This document shows positions 31,372 to 40,856 of a stretch of DNA of 64,000 nucleotides, one piece after another; positions within the stretch are counted from its first letter, which is position 1; every line of letters begins with the position of its first letter. Origin of the DNA: Xanthostigma xanthostigma (Eukaryota; Arthropoda; Insecta; Raphidioptera; Raphidiidae); the NCBI GenBank assembly GCA_963575645.1, contig OY754464.1:80574948-80638947 (forward strand). The letters are read 5' to 3'. The translations under genes were made by a program, and so were the position numbers. A model generated the notes under the pieces. It did not search any database and was not told the DNA's origin. It saw nothing but the letters and a program-made list of their open reading frames with translations.

Positions 31372-34300
31372 CACCATCTTTAGAAGTCCGCAATATTGGA
31401 TTTAGAGTGACGTCACTTTATTTTTCGAGTTATTCTCAGCAAGCCCTTTCATTTGATACCCATATTGTAAGAAAGCATAGTAAAATTAGTCCGCCATCTT
31501 TAGAACTCCGCCATATTGGATTTAGAGTGACGTCACTTTATGTTTCGAGTTATTTTCAGCAAGCCCTTTCATTTGATACCCATATTGTAGGAAAGCATAA
31601 TAAAATTAGTCCGCCATCTTTAGAAGTCCGCCATATTGGATTTAGAGTGACGTAACTTTATGTTTCGAGTTATTCTCAGCAAGCCCTTTCATTTGATACC
31701 CATATTGTAGGAAAGCATAATAAAATTAGTCCGCCATCTTTAGAAGTCCGCCATATTGGATTTAGAGTGACGTCACTTTATGTTTCGAGTTACTCTCAGC
31801 AAGCCCTTTCATTTGATACCCATATTGTAGGAAAGCATAATAAAATTAGTCCGCCATCTTTAGAAGTCCGCCATATTGGATTTAGAGTAATGTCACTTTA
31901 TTTTTCGAGTTATTCTCAGCAAGCCCTTTCATTTGATACCCATATTGTAGGAAAACATAATAAAATTAGTCCGCCATCTTTAGAAGTCCGCCATATTGGA
32001 TGTAGAGTGACGTCACTTTATTTTTCGAGTTATTCTCAGCAAGCCCTTTCATTTGATACCCATATTGTAGGAAAGCATAATAAAATTAGTCCGCCATCTT
32101 TAGAAGTCCGCCATATTGGATTTAGAGTGACGTCACTTTATTTTTCGAGTTATTCTCAGCAAGCCCTTTCATTTGATACCCATATTGTTGGAAAGCATAA
32201 TAAAATTAGTCCGCCATCTTTAGAAGTCCGCCATATTGGATTTAGAGTAATGTCACTTTATTTTTCGAGTTATTCTCAGCAAGCCCTTTCATTTGATACC
32301 CATATTGTAGGAAAACATAATAAAATTAGTCCGCCATCTTTAGAAGTCCGCCATATTAGATTTAGAGTAATGTCACTTAATTTTTCGAGTTATTCTCAGC
32401 AAGCCCTTTCATTTGATACCCATATTGTAGGAAAACATAATAAAATTAGTGCGCCATCTTTAGAAGTCCGCCATATTGGATGTAGAGTGACGTCACTTTA
32501 TTTTTCGAGTTATTCTCAGCAAGCCCTTTCATTTGATACCCATATTGTAGGAAAGCATAATAAAATTAGTCCGCCATCTTTAGAAGTCCGCCATATTGGA
32601 TTTAGAGTGACGTCACTTTATTTTTCGAGTTATTCTCAGCAAGCCCTTTCATTTGATACCCATATTGTAGGAAAACATAATAAAATTAGTCCGCCATCTT
32701 TAGAAGTCCGCCATATTGGATGTAGAGTGACGTCACTTTATTTTTCGAGTTATTCTCAGCAAGCCCTTTCATTTGATACCCATATTGTAGGAAAGCATAA
32801 TAAAATTAGTCCGCCATCTTTAGAAGTCCGCCATATTGGATTTAGAGTGACGTCACTTTATTTTTCGAGTTATTCTCAGCAAGCCCTTTCATTTGATACC
32901 CATATTGTAGGAAAGCATAATAAAATTAGTCCGCCATCTTTAGAAGTCCGCCATATTGGATTTAGCGTAATGTCACTTTATTTTTCGTGTTATTCTCAGC
33001 AAGCCCTTTCATTTGATACCCATATTGTAGGAAAACATAATAAAATTAGTCCGCCATCTTTAGAAGTCCGCCATATTGGATTTAGAGTGACGTCACTTTG
33101 TTTTTCGAGTTATTCTCAGCAAGCCCTTTCATTTGATACCCATATTGTAGGAAAACATAATAAAATTAGTCCGCCATCTTTAGAAGTCCGCCATATTGGA
33201 TGTAGAGTGACGTCACTTTATTTTTCGAGTTATTCTCAGCAAGCCCTTTCATTTGATACCCATATTGTAGGAAAGCATAATAAAATTAGTCCGCCATCTT
33301 TAGAAGTCCGCCATATTAGATTTAGCGTAATGTCACTTTATTTTTCGAGTTATTCTCAGCAAGCCCTTTCATTTGATACCCATATTGTAGGAAAACATCA
33401 TAAAATTAGTCCGCCATCTTTAGAAGTCCGCCATATTGGATTTAGAGTGACGTCACTTTATTTTTCGAGTTATTCTCAGCAAGCCCTTTCATTTGATACC
33501 CATATTGTTGGAAAGCATAATAAAATTAGTCCGCCATCTTTAGAAGTCCGCCATATTGGATGTAGAGTGACGTCACTTTATTTTTCGAGTTTTTCTCAGC
33601 AAGCCCTTTCATTTGATACCCATATTGTAGGAAAACATAATAAAATTAGTCCGCCATCTTTAGAAGTCCGCCATATTGGATGTAGAGTGACGTCACTTTA
33701 TTTTTCGAGTTATTCTCAGTAAGCCCTTTCATTTGATACCCATATTGTAGGAAAGCATAATAAAATTAGTCCGCCATCTTTAGAAGTCCGCCATATTGGA
33801 TTTAGCGTAATGTCACTTTATTTTTCTAGTTATTCTCAGCAAGCCCTTTCATTTGATACCCATATTGTAGGAAAACATAATAAAATTAGTCCGCCATCTT
33901 TAGAAGTCCGCCATATTGGATTTAGAGTGACGTCACTTTATTTTTCGAGTTATTCTCAGCAAGCCCTTTCATTTGATACCCATATTGTAGGAATGCATAA
34001 TAAAATTAGTCCGCCATCTTTAGAAGTCCGCCATATTGGATTTAGAGTAATGTCACTTTATTTTTCGAGTTATTCTCAGCAAGCCCTTTCATTTGATACC
34101 CATATTGTAGGAAAACATAATAAAATTAGTCCGCCATCTTTAGAAGTCCGCCATATTGGATGTAGAGTGACGTCACTTTATTTTTCGAGTTATTCTCAGC
34201 AAGCCCTTTCATTTGATGCCCATATTGTAGGAAAGCATAATAAAATTAGTCCGCCATCTTTAGAAGTCCGCCATCTTTAGAAGTCCGCCATATTGGATTT

Positions 34301-34673
34301 AGAGTGACGTCACTTTATTTTTCGAGTTATTCTCAGCAAGCCCTTTCATTTGATACCCATATTGTAGGAAAGCATAATAAAATTAGTCCGCCATCTTTAG
34401 AAGTCCGCCATATTGGATTTAGAGTGACGTCACTTTATTTTTCGAGTTATTCTCAGCAAGCCCTTTCATTTGATACCCATATTGTTGGAAAGCATAATAA
34501 AATTCGTCCGCCATCTTTAGAAGTCCGCCATATTGGATGTAGAGTGACGTCACTTTATTTTTCGAGTTATTCTCAGCAAGCCCTTTCATTTGATACCCAT
34601 ATTGTAGGAAAGCATAATAAAATTAGTCCGCCATCTTTAGAAGTCCGCCATATTGGATTTAGAGTGACGTCAC
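31372..34673. repeat. 120-bp satellite array, 27 full units
   Basis: The unit runs GTGACGTCACTTTATTTTTC, GAGTTATTCTCAGCAAGCCC, TTTCATTTGATACCCATATT, GTAGGAAAGCATAATAAAAT, TAGTCCGCCATCTTTAGAAG, TCCGCCATATTGGATTTAGA. Marks at 31409, 31529 ... 34169 keep exact 120-bp phase. One unit (34169-34305) is 137 bp because CTTTAGAAGTCCGCCAT is duplicated. Units differ at a few fixed sites only. Since 120 is divisible by 3, the array gives long frames of a 40-residue repeat. These are by-products, with stops in units 3 and 20. Confidence 0.95.
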
Positions 34674-34848
34674 CGATTTTCCCCAAAAAATTTACAAAAA
34701 TTTCTAGTAAAAATAGATAGAGTAAAAACCGTTTTAAAAACTATATTATTATTACATAAAACAACATTATAAGAGATATATTCTTTTACGCATGCGCCGA
34801 TGTTCCCCAAAAACAATAGGCCACTTCATATTTGCATATCAAACATCC
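34673..34848 (+). repeat. continuation of the GCGCATGCGC-type repeat
   Basis: CCGATTTTCCCCAAAAAATT, AACCGTTTTAAAAAC and TTACGCATGCGCCGATGTTC show this is the far side of the array interrupted at 31164. Confidence 0.75.
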
Positions 34849-35330
34849 TCCCAAAATTTGGTTTCAATCCGCTCTTCCTTGATGTCGGAATGATAAGAAA
34901 TGTTAAAAGTGATGTTTGCATCAGCTGTCAAAGTATTAAGTTCTAATAATTAGTTATTCAAATTGTTAACTTAGAAGGCGTTGCATTTTATAAATATTTC
35001 AAATGGCATCCGTTTTTGAACAAATGCTATCTCCTTTGTTTTATTATTGTCATAAATAAAATTATCGACCAATTTTATTTTAAGACAGAACATACGCATT
35101 AATTAAATTACCATGTTATACCGTGCAACAGAGAGAGATAACCGAAAGATGTTTGCTATCGGTTATATCAGATTGAATTTATTTCTATATAAATGTGTAT
35201 AAGAAAAGTGATTGGGCGAATTCTGTTGTACGAAATTTATGTAAAATTTTCTCCTCTTTCGTTTAAGACAGGTTTCGAACCGATCTGATTTAAATTGAGC
35301 GAGTTATAAGCGAAAAACTTCGTTTTTTCT
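34849..35330 (+). repeat. diverged copy of the MITE A interior, without MITE ends
   Basis: Shares CTCCCAAAATTTGGTTTCAA, GTCGGAATGATAAGAAATG, AACTTAGAAGGCGTTGCATT and TGATTTAAATTGAGCGAG with long MITE A copies, but lacks their termini and is clearly more diverged. It is the likely source type from which long MITE A forms acquired their interior, or an old copy with lost ends. Confidence 0.7.
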
Positions 35331-35469
35331 AAATTGCTCCCCTCTGGAGCAAAAATTCAAAAATCGGGCGACGTTAGGATTTAAGTTACCCGGAGACAAA
35401 TCGAACAAAAAAAAGTTTTTTAAAATCGGTTAAGTCGTTTGGGCTGTACGCTGGATACAAAAAGCGTGA

Positions 35470-35512
35470 CTCACAGATTCACAGATTCACAGATTCACAG
35501 ATTCACAGACAA
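35470..35512 (+). repeat. 8-bp tandem, about five units
   Basis: ACAGATTC repeated between TGACTC and ACAAAGCG. Confidence 0.9.
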
Positions 35513-35559
35513 AGCGAGTACATATAGGCGCTTTAGCTTACGCTATTCGCGCCTAAAAA

Positions 35560-35775
35560 TAACAAATCAATACAACATAAGATGACGTTTCGATCCGGCT
35601 TTGGATCTTCTTCAGAAAAATCTAAAAATATATATACCTATTTTTAGAAAAATCTAAAAATATATATATTTTTAGATTTTTCTGAAAAATCTAAAAATAT
35701 ATATATTTTTAGATTTTTCTGAAGAAGATCCAAAGCCGGATCGAAACGTCATCTTATGTTGTATTGATTTGTTAT
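35560..35775. repeat. foldback palindrome FB2
   Basis: Outer arms AACAAATCAATACAACATAA / TTATGTTGTATTGATTTGTT. Inside are GACGTTTCGATCCGGCTTTG pairs and repeated TCTAAAAATATATATATTTT. It lies directly inside the right terminus of the composite. Confidence 0.9.
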
Positions 35776-35832
35776 TTTTTATTTTGTCAATATATTGGTC
35801 TGAGAAAAATTGGTCGACAATTTTATTTATTT

Positions 35833-35845
35833 GCGTATTATAACT
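35833..35845. repeat. 13-bp direct repeat, right copy
   Basis: GCGTATTATAACT, matching 29914-29926. Confidence 0.75.
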
Positions 35846-36092
35846 ATTTAGACCGGCAAACGGTGAATAATCACCGTTTGCCGGACGGCGTTCGTACAGT
35901 TCGGCCGTCGCCTTCTGACTTTGCCAACGAATTTACAAGACGCGCCCATCGAAAGGTCAAAGAGATTACGCAGCAGATTTTCGATATAACAAATGTTTCA
36001 AATTCAAACGGATGAACTGGCAGTGACCGGTACACAGGACAAACGGCAATGATTATGTTTGCAGGCGACAACCATGGGTCACTCACGTAGGC
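35846..36092. other. unclassified sequence with a hairpin
   Basis: GGCAAACGGTG / CACCGTTTGCC pair at about 35854-35882. The open frame through here (FANEFTRRAHRKVKEITQQI) looks protein-like but matches no family I know. Called only as possible decayed coding sequence. Confidence 0.35.
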
Positions 36093-36141
36093 TAAGATAA
36101 TATATAAAAAGGTATTCCAATCCTGCAATGCATCATGGGAA

Positions 36142-36145
36142 ATGT
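36142..36145. repeat. Gypsy target-site duplication, left
   Basis: ATGT, repeated at 41009-41012. The opposite palindrome arm reads GAAATGTGTCAAG, the predicted empty site. Confidence 0.9.
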
Positions 36146-36293
36146 TGTGGGGACTAATGTATTGCCACATATATTTTTATTTATTTATTCAAAAAAACTT
36201 TAAACGTACACAAGAAAATTTTATAACAATTATTGTTGTTTTTCGTAACTAACTAAATTTTAAAACTTAAAATCCAGCTTGCGGTTCCCCACA
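36146..36293 (-). mobile_element. 3' LTR of the Gypsy element
   Basis: 148 bp, TGTGGGGA...TCCCCACA, identical to 40861-41008. In element orientation it has a TTATAAAA TATA-like site and AATAAATAAATAAAAA as poly(A) signal. It also contains the pol stop codon. A very short LTR for Gypsy. Confidence 0.95.
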
Positions 36294-39200
36294 CCACCCC
36301 CCTCCTAGTGAAGGAGAAGTGGCAGAGATCTCGTGGATTTGGTTTTTAGAGAGATCGATGTTGACTTTCTTCTTCTTCTTAGCCGGATACGTCCGTAGAG
36401 ATGAAGAAAACGTCGTCTGATAAGGTTGAAAACTTGATGAATGAGATAGATCTCGTTTTTGAGGTATAGTAGGTTGACTCGCAGTCTCTGACTGCTGAGT
36501 AGTACTTGGAATTTTATCAGAGTTTAACTGTTGAGACTGATTAGTTTGTTGTAAGGCACTTGGTTGATCTGGAGGTTTAACTGGATCACTGAAGACATCG
36601 TCAGTTGCTAGATGTGCTGGTTTGAGACGTTCAACGTTGACAACTGTTTCTTTGCCGTTTAAATTTATGACAAAAGTGCGGTCATCCTCCAATCTTTTAA
36701 CAACTTCATGAGGACCTGAGTAGGGTTGTTCCAAAGGTCGTTTGACACCATCTACTCTGAGAAAAACATGTGAGCACGTGTACAAATCTTTGTAACAGAA
36801 GGTTTTCTGTTTACAATGATGAGCAGCAGGAACTGGCTTGACATTTCTCATGTGAACTCGGAAGCCTTCTAAGAAAAATTTAGGATCTTCAGGTGGATCT
36901 TCATGAGTGAAGAATTCTCCTGGGATTCTAAGCGTTGAACCATATAAAAATTCGGCTGGAGAGGCCTTTAATTCTTCTTTATAGCATGTTCGTAGGCCTA
37001 AGAGGACTGTAGGCAGTACTTTAATCCAATGAGGATTCTGATGACACATGATGGCTGCTTTCATTGTACGGTGCCATCGTTCTATCAAACCGTTTGCAGA
37101 TGGATGATAAGCAGTGGTACGAATGCGTTTGCCACCAACTAGGTTTAGTAACGAAGTGTATAAAGCGCTTTCAAATTGAGAACCTTGATCTGTGGTCACT
37201 ATTTTGGGACATCCAAATCGAGCGATCCAGTGAGAAAAGAATGCATTTGCTACTGTGTCAGCTGTAATGTCTCTAACAGGTATGGCTTCAGGCCATCTGG
37301 TGAATCTGTCCACCATGGTGAGACAATACTTGAGTCCGTCAACTTCTGGAAGTGGTCCAACTAGGTCGATATGAACATGGTCGAATCGTTGGTCTGGATT
37401 TTTAAAAGTACCTGGTTGTGTGTGTACATGACGACCAATCTTTGATTTCTGACATGGAACACAATTGCGTGCCCAATACGTGATGTCCTTATTCATCGAT
37501 GGCCAGACATACCTCTGTGATATTACCACATTAGTATTTCGACTACTGGGATGAGACAGGTTGTGAAATGTATCGTAGACTTGACGACGAAACTGCTCAG
37601 GAACGTACGGTCTAATATCGTTTGTAGATACGTCACAGTATATGACCTGATGATCCTTACCATATGTAAGTTTCTGAAGCTTGAGAGATGACTTATCGTC
37701 AGCTAGAAGTTCTTGAAGTTCTTGATCTGTAGCTTGAGCTTGAGCCAACTGGTTAAAATCTATTGTTGTAGGAAATCGTAGAGCATCTATACGTGACAAA
37801 GCGTCTGCTACACTGTTAGATGATCCATTGATATACTGGATGTTTGTTGAGAACTGGCTGATAAAGCTTAACTGTCTAAGCTGAACTGGTGTTGTTGATT
37901 TGTCATTTTTGCGTCGAAAAGCGTGTACTAACGGCTTGTGATCTGTTCTGATGACAAAATCTCGTGCTTCCAGCCAAGGTCGAAAGTATTTAATAGCTTC
38001 ATAGATAGCTGTCAGTTCTCTATCATATGTACTGTACTTCTGTTGAGCTGGTGATAACTTACGTGAGAAAAATCCTAAAGGTTGCCAAAAATCATTAATT
38101 GATTGTTCAAGAACTGCACCAACTGCTGAACTAGAGGCGTCTGTAGTTAATCGTAGATCTGCTGAATGAACTGGATGAGCCAACAGAGTGGCTTGAGCAA
38201 GCTGATGTCTCATTTGATCAAACGCACTTGATGTTATCAAGGTCCACGGAACTGGACGTTTATCATTCTTCTTAGAATCTTTGAGCATGTCGTTCAGTGG
38301 TGCTTGAGTTGCAGCTGCATTCTTGATATGTCGTCTATAAAAATTAATTGCGCCTATGAAGCGACGTAATTCTGCAATAGTTTCTGGCTTTTTAAAGTTG
38401 ACCAGTGCATTAACTCTATCAGGAAGAGGTACTACACCATCAGGAGTAATACGATAACCAAGAAAATCAATTTGATCTGATCCAAAGACACATTTATCAG
38501 CGTTGATACACAGTCCATACTCGCTGAGTCGCTTGAGGACGGAACGAAGGTGTTCTTCATGTTCTTCTTGTGTTGTAGAAGCGATGAGGAGATCGTCAAT
38601 GTATGCATAAACGAATTCTAAGCCTGATAAAACTTCGTTGATAAATCTTTGAAAGGTTTGTGCAGCGTTTCGAAGACCAAAAGGCATACGGAGAAATTCA
38701 AAGAGACCGAACGGTGTGAGCACTGCGGTTTTAGGCACATCTTCTTCCGCAACAGGAATATGATGAAAAGCCTTTTTTAGGTCGATCTTTGAAAAAATTT
38801 TCTTGCCTGCTAAGATTGATGAATAATCTTGAATGAGAGCGATAGGATATCGATCTGGAATTGTCTGGCTATTGAGTTGTCGATAATCTCCACAAGGTCT
38901 CCAGTCTCCATCTTTCTTTGCTGCCATGTGCAGGGCACTAGACCAAGGACTACTGCAAGGTCTGACATTACCTAGATTAATCATAAGTTGAAACTCTGCC
39001 TTAGCTTGTTTTAAACGCTCTGGACGAAGTGGTCGAACTCTACAAAAACATGGCGAACCAGTTGTTGAAATATAATGTTTCACTGCATGTTTCTTTGAAG
39101 CGTTGTTGGAAGGATTGCCTAAAAGTTCTTGAAATTCTTGAAGAATAGATGAGTAACGTGAATTACTGCTTAATGACGTAATTGTATTAACAGGTGCAGG

Positions 39201-39605
39201 TGCAAACGTACCTATTGATTCAACGCCGGTGCTAGTGTCCATGATTTTACTGTGACTTAAGTCGACTGCTATATTGTATTTATACATCAAGTCGGCTCCA
39301 ATGATTGGATATGGTAAATCAGCAATGGTGAATATCCAATTAATCGTTCTGCGAAGTCCAAGGTTGAGTGTAAGAGCTTTTTCTCCAAATACTTGAATAA
39401 CTCCCTGATTAGCTGTGTATAAAAATTGACCTGTGGGCTGCTTATTGTCATTGTGAGCTGGTGGAGTGACAGAAACTTGTGCTCCTGTGTCCATGAGAAA
39501 TTGAACTCGAGAAATTGTATCTAAGACAAATAGTCGGCGAGGACTATTTACACCATCAGCAGTCGCCGAATCTATTGATGGTTGGTTTCGTTTCCCTGGT
39601 TGCTC
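36267..39605 (-). CDS. pol: Gypsy Pol polyprotein (protease, RT, RNase H, integrase)
   Basis: The frame opens after a stop at 39606-39608 and is entered from gag by -1 slippage at 39590-39596. The first Met is at 39494, followed at once by the aspartic protease motif DTGA. Numbered from that Met: RT has IDLKKAF (D238) and YIDD (D300/D301). RNase H has TDAS (D452), E493, D518 and D564. Integrase has H644-x3-H648, C678-x2-C681 and a DD35E triad D710, D769, E805. A GPY/F-like segment ends near 985, followed by a low-complexity basic tail. The stop (36267-36269) lies inside the 3' LTR, so the coding end overlaps the polypurine tract. All key residues are present. No frameshift or stop. Acts in cytoplasmic virus-like particles, with integrase in the nucleus. 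Confidence 0.95.
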   Translation of the reverse strand, partial: EQPGKRNQPSIDSATADGVNSPRRLFVLDTISRVQFLMDTGAQVSVTPPAHNDNKQPTGQFLYTANQGVIQVFGEKALTLNLGLRRTINWIFTIADLPYPIIGADLMYKYNIAVDLSHSKIMDTSTGVESIGTFAPAPVNTITSLSSNSRYSSILQEFQELLGNPSNNASKKHAVKHYISTTGSPCFCRVRPLRPERLKQAKAEFQLMINLGNVRPCSSPWSSALHMAAKKDGDWRPCGDYRQLNSQTIPDRYPIALIQDYSSILAGKKIFSKIDLKKAFHHIPVAEEDVPKTAVLTPFGLFEFLRMPFGLRNAAQTFQRFINEVLSGLEFVYAYIDDLLIASTTQEEHEEHLRSVLKRLSEYGLCINADKCVFGSDQIDFLGYRITPDGVVPLPDRVNALVNFKKPETIAELRRFIGAINFYRRHIKNAAATQAPLNDMLKDSKKNDKRPVPWTLITSSAFDQMRHQLAQATLLAHPVHSADLRLTTDASSSAVGAVLEQSINDFWQPLGFFSRKLSPAQQKYSTYDRELTAIYEAIKYFRPWLEARDFVIRTDHKPLVHAFRRKNDKSTTPVQLRQLSFISQFSTNIQYINGSSNSVADALSRIDALRFPTTIDFNQLAQAQATDQELQELLADDKSSLKLQKLTYGKDHQVIYCDVSTNDIRPYVPEQFRRQVYDTFHNLSHPSSRNTNVVISQRYVWPSMNKDITYWARNCVPCQKSKIGRHVHTQPGTFKNPDQRFDHVHIDLVGPLPEVDGLKYCLTMVDRFTRWPEAIPVRDITADTVANAFFSHWIARFGCPKIVTTDQGSQFESALYTSLLNLVGGKRIRTTAYHPSANGLIERWHRTMKAAIMCHQNPHWIKVLPTVLLGLRTCYKEELKASPAEFLYGSTLRIPGEFFTHEDPPEDPKFFLEGFRVHMRNVKPVPAAHHCKQKTFCYKDLYTCSHVFLRVDGVKRPLEQPYSGPHEVVKRLEDDRTFVINLNGKETVVNVERLKPAHLATDDVFSDPVKPPDQPSALQQTNQSQQLNSDKIPSTTQQSETASQPTIPQKRDLSHSSSFQPYQTTFSSSLRTYPAKKKKKVNIDLSKNQIHEISATSPSLGGGWCGEPQAGF
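36294..36306 (-). promoter_or_regulatory. polypurine tract
   Basis: AGGAGGGGGGTGG on the minus strand directly abuts the 3' LTR. It primes plus-strand DNA synthesis. It is translated as part of Pol. Confidence 0.85.
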
Positions 39606-40720
39606 TCATATGAACATGGCCTCACACACTTCTTGGCCTTATCGCCAAACGATCTGTGATAAAAACAGAATTTTTCACTAGAATTAGGAGATTTAGAACG
39701 GCTTCTAGACGAGTTCAAGTTTGAACTACGCGATCTACCGCGATTACCTCCGTTATTGCTCATTAAATCTAGCCTCAAAGATAGCTTGTGCACCTCCTCA
39801 GAGAGTGTTTGCAATTGTTTAGCAATTTCACTCAGAGGTTCAGTTCTAGATACTGCTGCAATTGTGCTAACTTCAGTTGACTTGGGCTTGAGAATCTCAG
39901 TCATTTTATCAGCTAGGAGAGCTAGGTCCTTGTTATTTAGAGATTCAGCTGCTGTCAAGGTGATTTGAATGTCTTTAGGTAGTCTATCTAACCACAATGT
40001 CCTGATGAATGAAGCATCTAAAGCGTTGTCAGCAAGACGACACATCTCGGCGTAGAGCTCTGAAGGTTTTTTACCAGTAAGAGTTAATCCTGAGACCAAT
40101 TTTCTGAAGCTACTCTCTTGAGACATAGCATATCGAGCAATAAGTGCATCTTTGATGGTCTTATATTTATCTTGCTCAGGTGGTCTGCTAATTATGTGCT
40201 CAATGGCAGTTAGGTGCTCTTGGTCTAACCTGCCAATGACTGCTTCGTATTTGCTTTGATCATCTACAACTTGCTTGCTGTTGAAGGTTGTTTCAATTGA
40301 TGTGAACCACAGTTTGACATTTTCAGGCCAGAAACTTGGTAATTCTTTGCGTTCAATTCTTGCTACGCGATAAGCATATGGATTAGGTGGTAGATAAAAT
40401 GGCAACTGACCAGGTGGTAATGCTGGTGGAAACCTCATTCTCACATCCCCTAATGTGGCTTGATTTACTGCAGGGTTAAACATACCGTACTGATAAGGTG
40501 TATGACCTTGTGGCACATGAAAATATCCTGGTTGTGATACTAATGGTGGTGCACAATCTTGATGGGTTGTCGTAGATGTCGAAGGAATACCTTGTGATGA
40601 TGCTGCTGTTGTAGTCGCAGTGTCAACAAGCAAAAGTGAGTCTAGATTATCTTGATGTGATTGATCAGCTTCAGCAGTACCTGGTGCAGGTGGTTGAGGT
40701 GAATGTTGTAGATTAGGCAT
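39572..40720 (-). CDS. gag: Gypsy Gag polyprotein
   Basis: 382 codons from ATG 40720, about 140 nt after the 5' LTR. The N-terminal 120 residues are rich in P, Q, T and Y. The middle (FWPENVKLWFTSIETTF and the Y...RLDQEHLTAIEHII region) resembles the capsid-like retrotransposon gag fold. The C-terminus is an R/S-rich stretch followed by a cysteine cluster C-x2-H-x9-C-x3-C (CFYHRSFGDKAKKCVRPC), an atypical zinc knuckle for RNA binding. The gag stop (39572-39574) lies inside the pol frame overlap of about 34 nt. It forms the particle shell and packages RNA. Confidence 0.92.
   Translation of the reverse strand: MPNLQHSPQPPAPGTAEADQSHQDNLDSLLLVDTATTTAASSQGIPSTSTTTHQDCAPPLVSQPGYFHVPQGHTPYQYGMFNPAVNQATLGDVRMRFPPALPPGQLPFYLPPNPYAYRVARIERKELPSFWPENVKLWFTSIETTFNSKQVVDDQSKYEAVIGRLDQEHLTAIEHIISRPPEQDKYKTIKDALIARYAMSQESSFRKLVSGLTLTGKKPSELYAEMCRLADNALDASFIRTLWLDRLPKDIQITLTAAESLNNKDLALLADKMTEILKPKSTEVSTIAAVSRTEPLSEIAKQLQTLSEEVHKLSLRLDLMSNNGGNRGRSRSSNLNSSRSRSKSPNSSEKFCFYHRSFGDKAKKCVRPCSYESNQGNETNHQ
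39590..39596 (-). promoter_or_regulatory. -1 frameshift slippery heptamer GGGAAAC
   Basis: In gag phase it reads G GGA AAC, the canonical X XXY YYZ form. After slipping, GGG AAA C continues as Pol. It lies in the gag-pol overlap, 15 nt before the gag stop. GGGAAAC is a known natural -1 site (e.g. simian type D retrovirus gag-pro). Confidence 0.88.
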
Positions 40721-40838
40721 GATATTTTATCAGTTTTGAACGGTAAACAAGTATTTCTTGAAAACTTAATTGTTTACGTGTACGTAAAAAAAATCACAAT
40801 GACCGCTCTAAACAAAAAGTGTCTTGCATACAAAGTTT

Positions 40839-40856
40839 ATCACGTCGGGGTCACCA
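40839..40856 (-). promoter_or_regulatory. primer binding site, tRNA-Trp
   Basis: TGGTGACCCCGACGTGAT on the minus strand starts 4 nt after the 5' LTR. It is complementary to the 3' end of metazoan tRNA-Trp as I remember it (ATCACGTCGGGGTCACCA). Confidence 0.85.

Larger units (their letters stand above)
29927..35832. mobile_element. 5.9-kb family B composite element
   Basis: Bounded by inverted AAATAAAATTGTCGACCAAT / CAGACCAATATATTGACAAA ends (29975-30010 and 35780-35832) and by a 13-bp direct repeat. Inside, in order: a 144-bp tandem duplication (30035-30300), a palindromic-core tandem repeat (30480-31164), a MITE A, a 27-unit 120-bp satellite, more of the core repeat, a diverged block equal to the MITE A interior, an 8-bp tandem, and foldback FB2. 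No transposase seen. Confidence 0.7.

Noticed and set aside
31767-33722. 651-codon open frame (and neighbours at 33810 and 34304) made of a 40-residue repeat
   Set aside because: The 120-bp satellite period is a multiple of three and one frame happens to lack stops. Units 3 and 20 have stops, substitutions are not biased to silent sites by eye, and there is no start, promoter or domain evidence.
31372-34673. CRISPR-like array
   Set aside because: No alternating spacer structure: the whole 120-bp unit repeats, and the DNA is eukaryotic.
36267-36300. An env gene or third frame after pol
   Set aside because: Pol runs directly through the polypurine tract into the 3' LTR, leaving no room for another gene.
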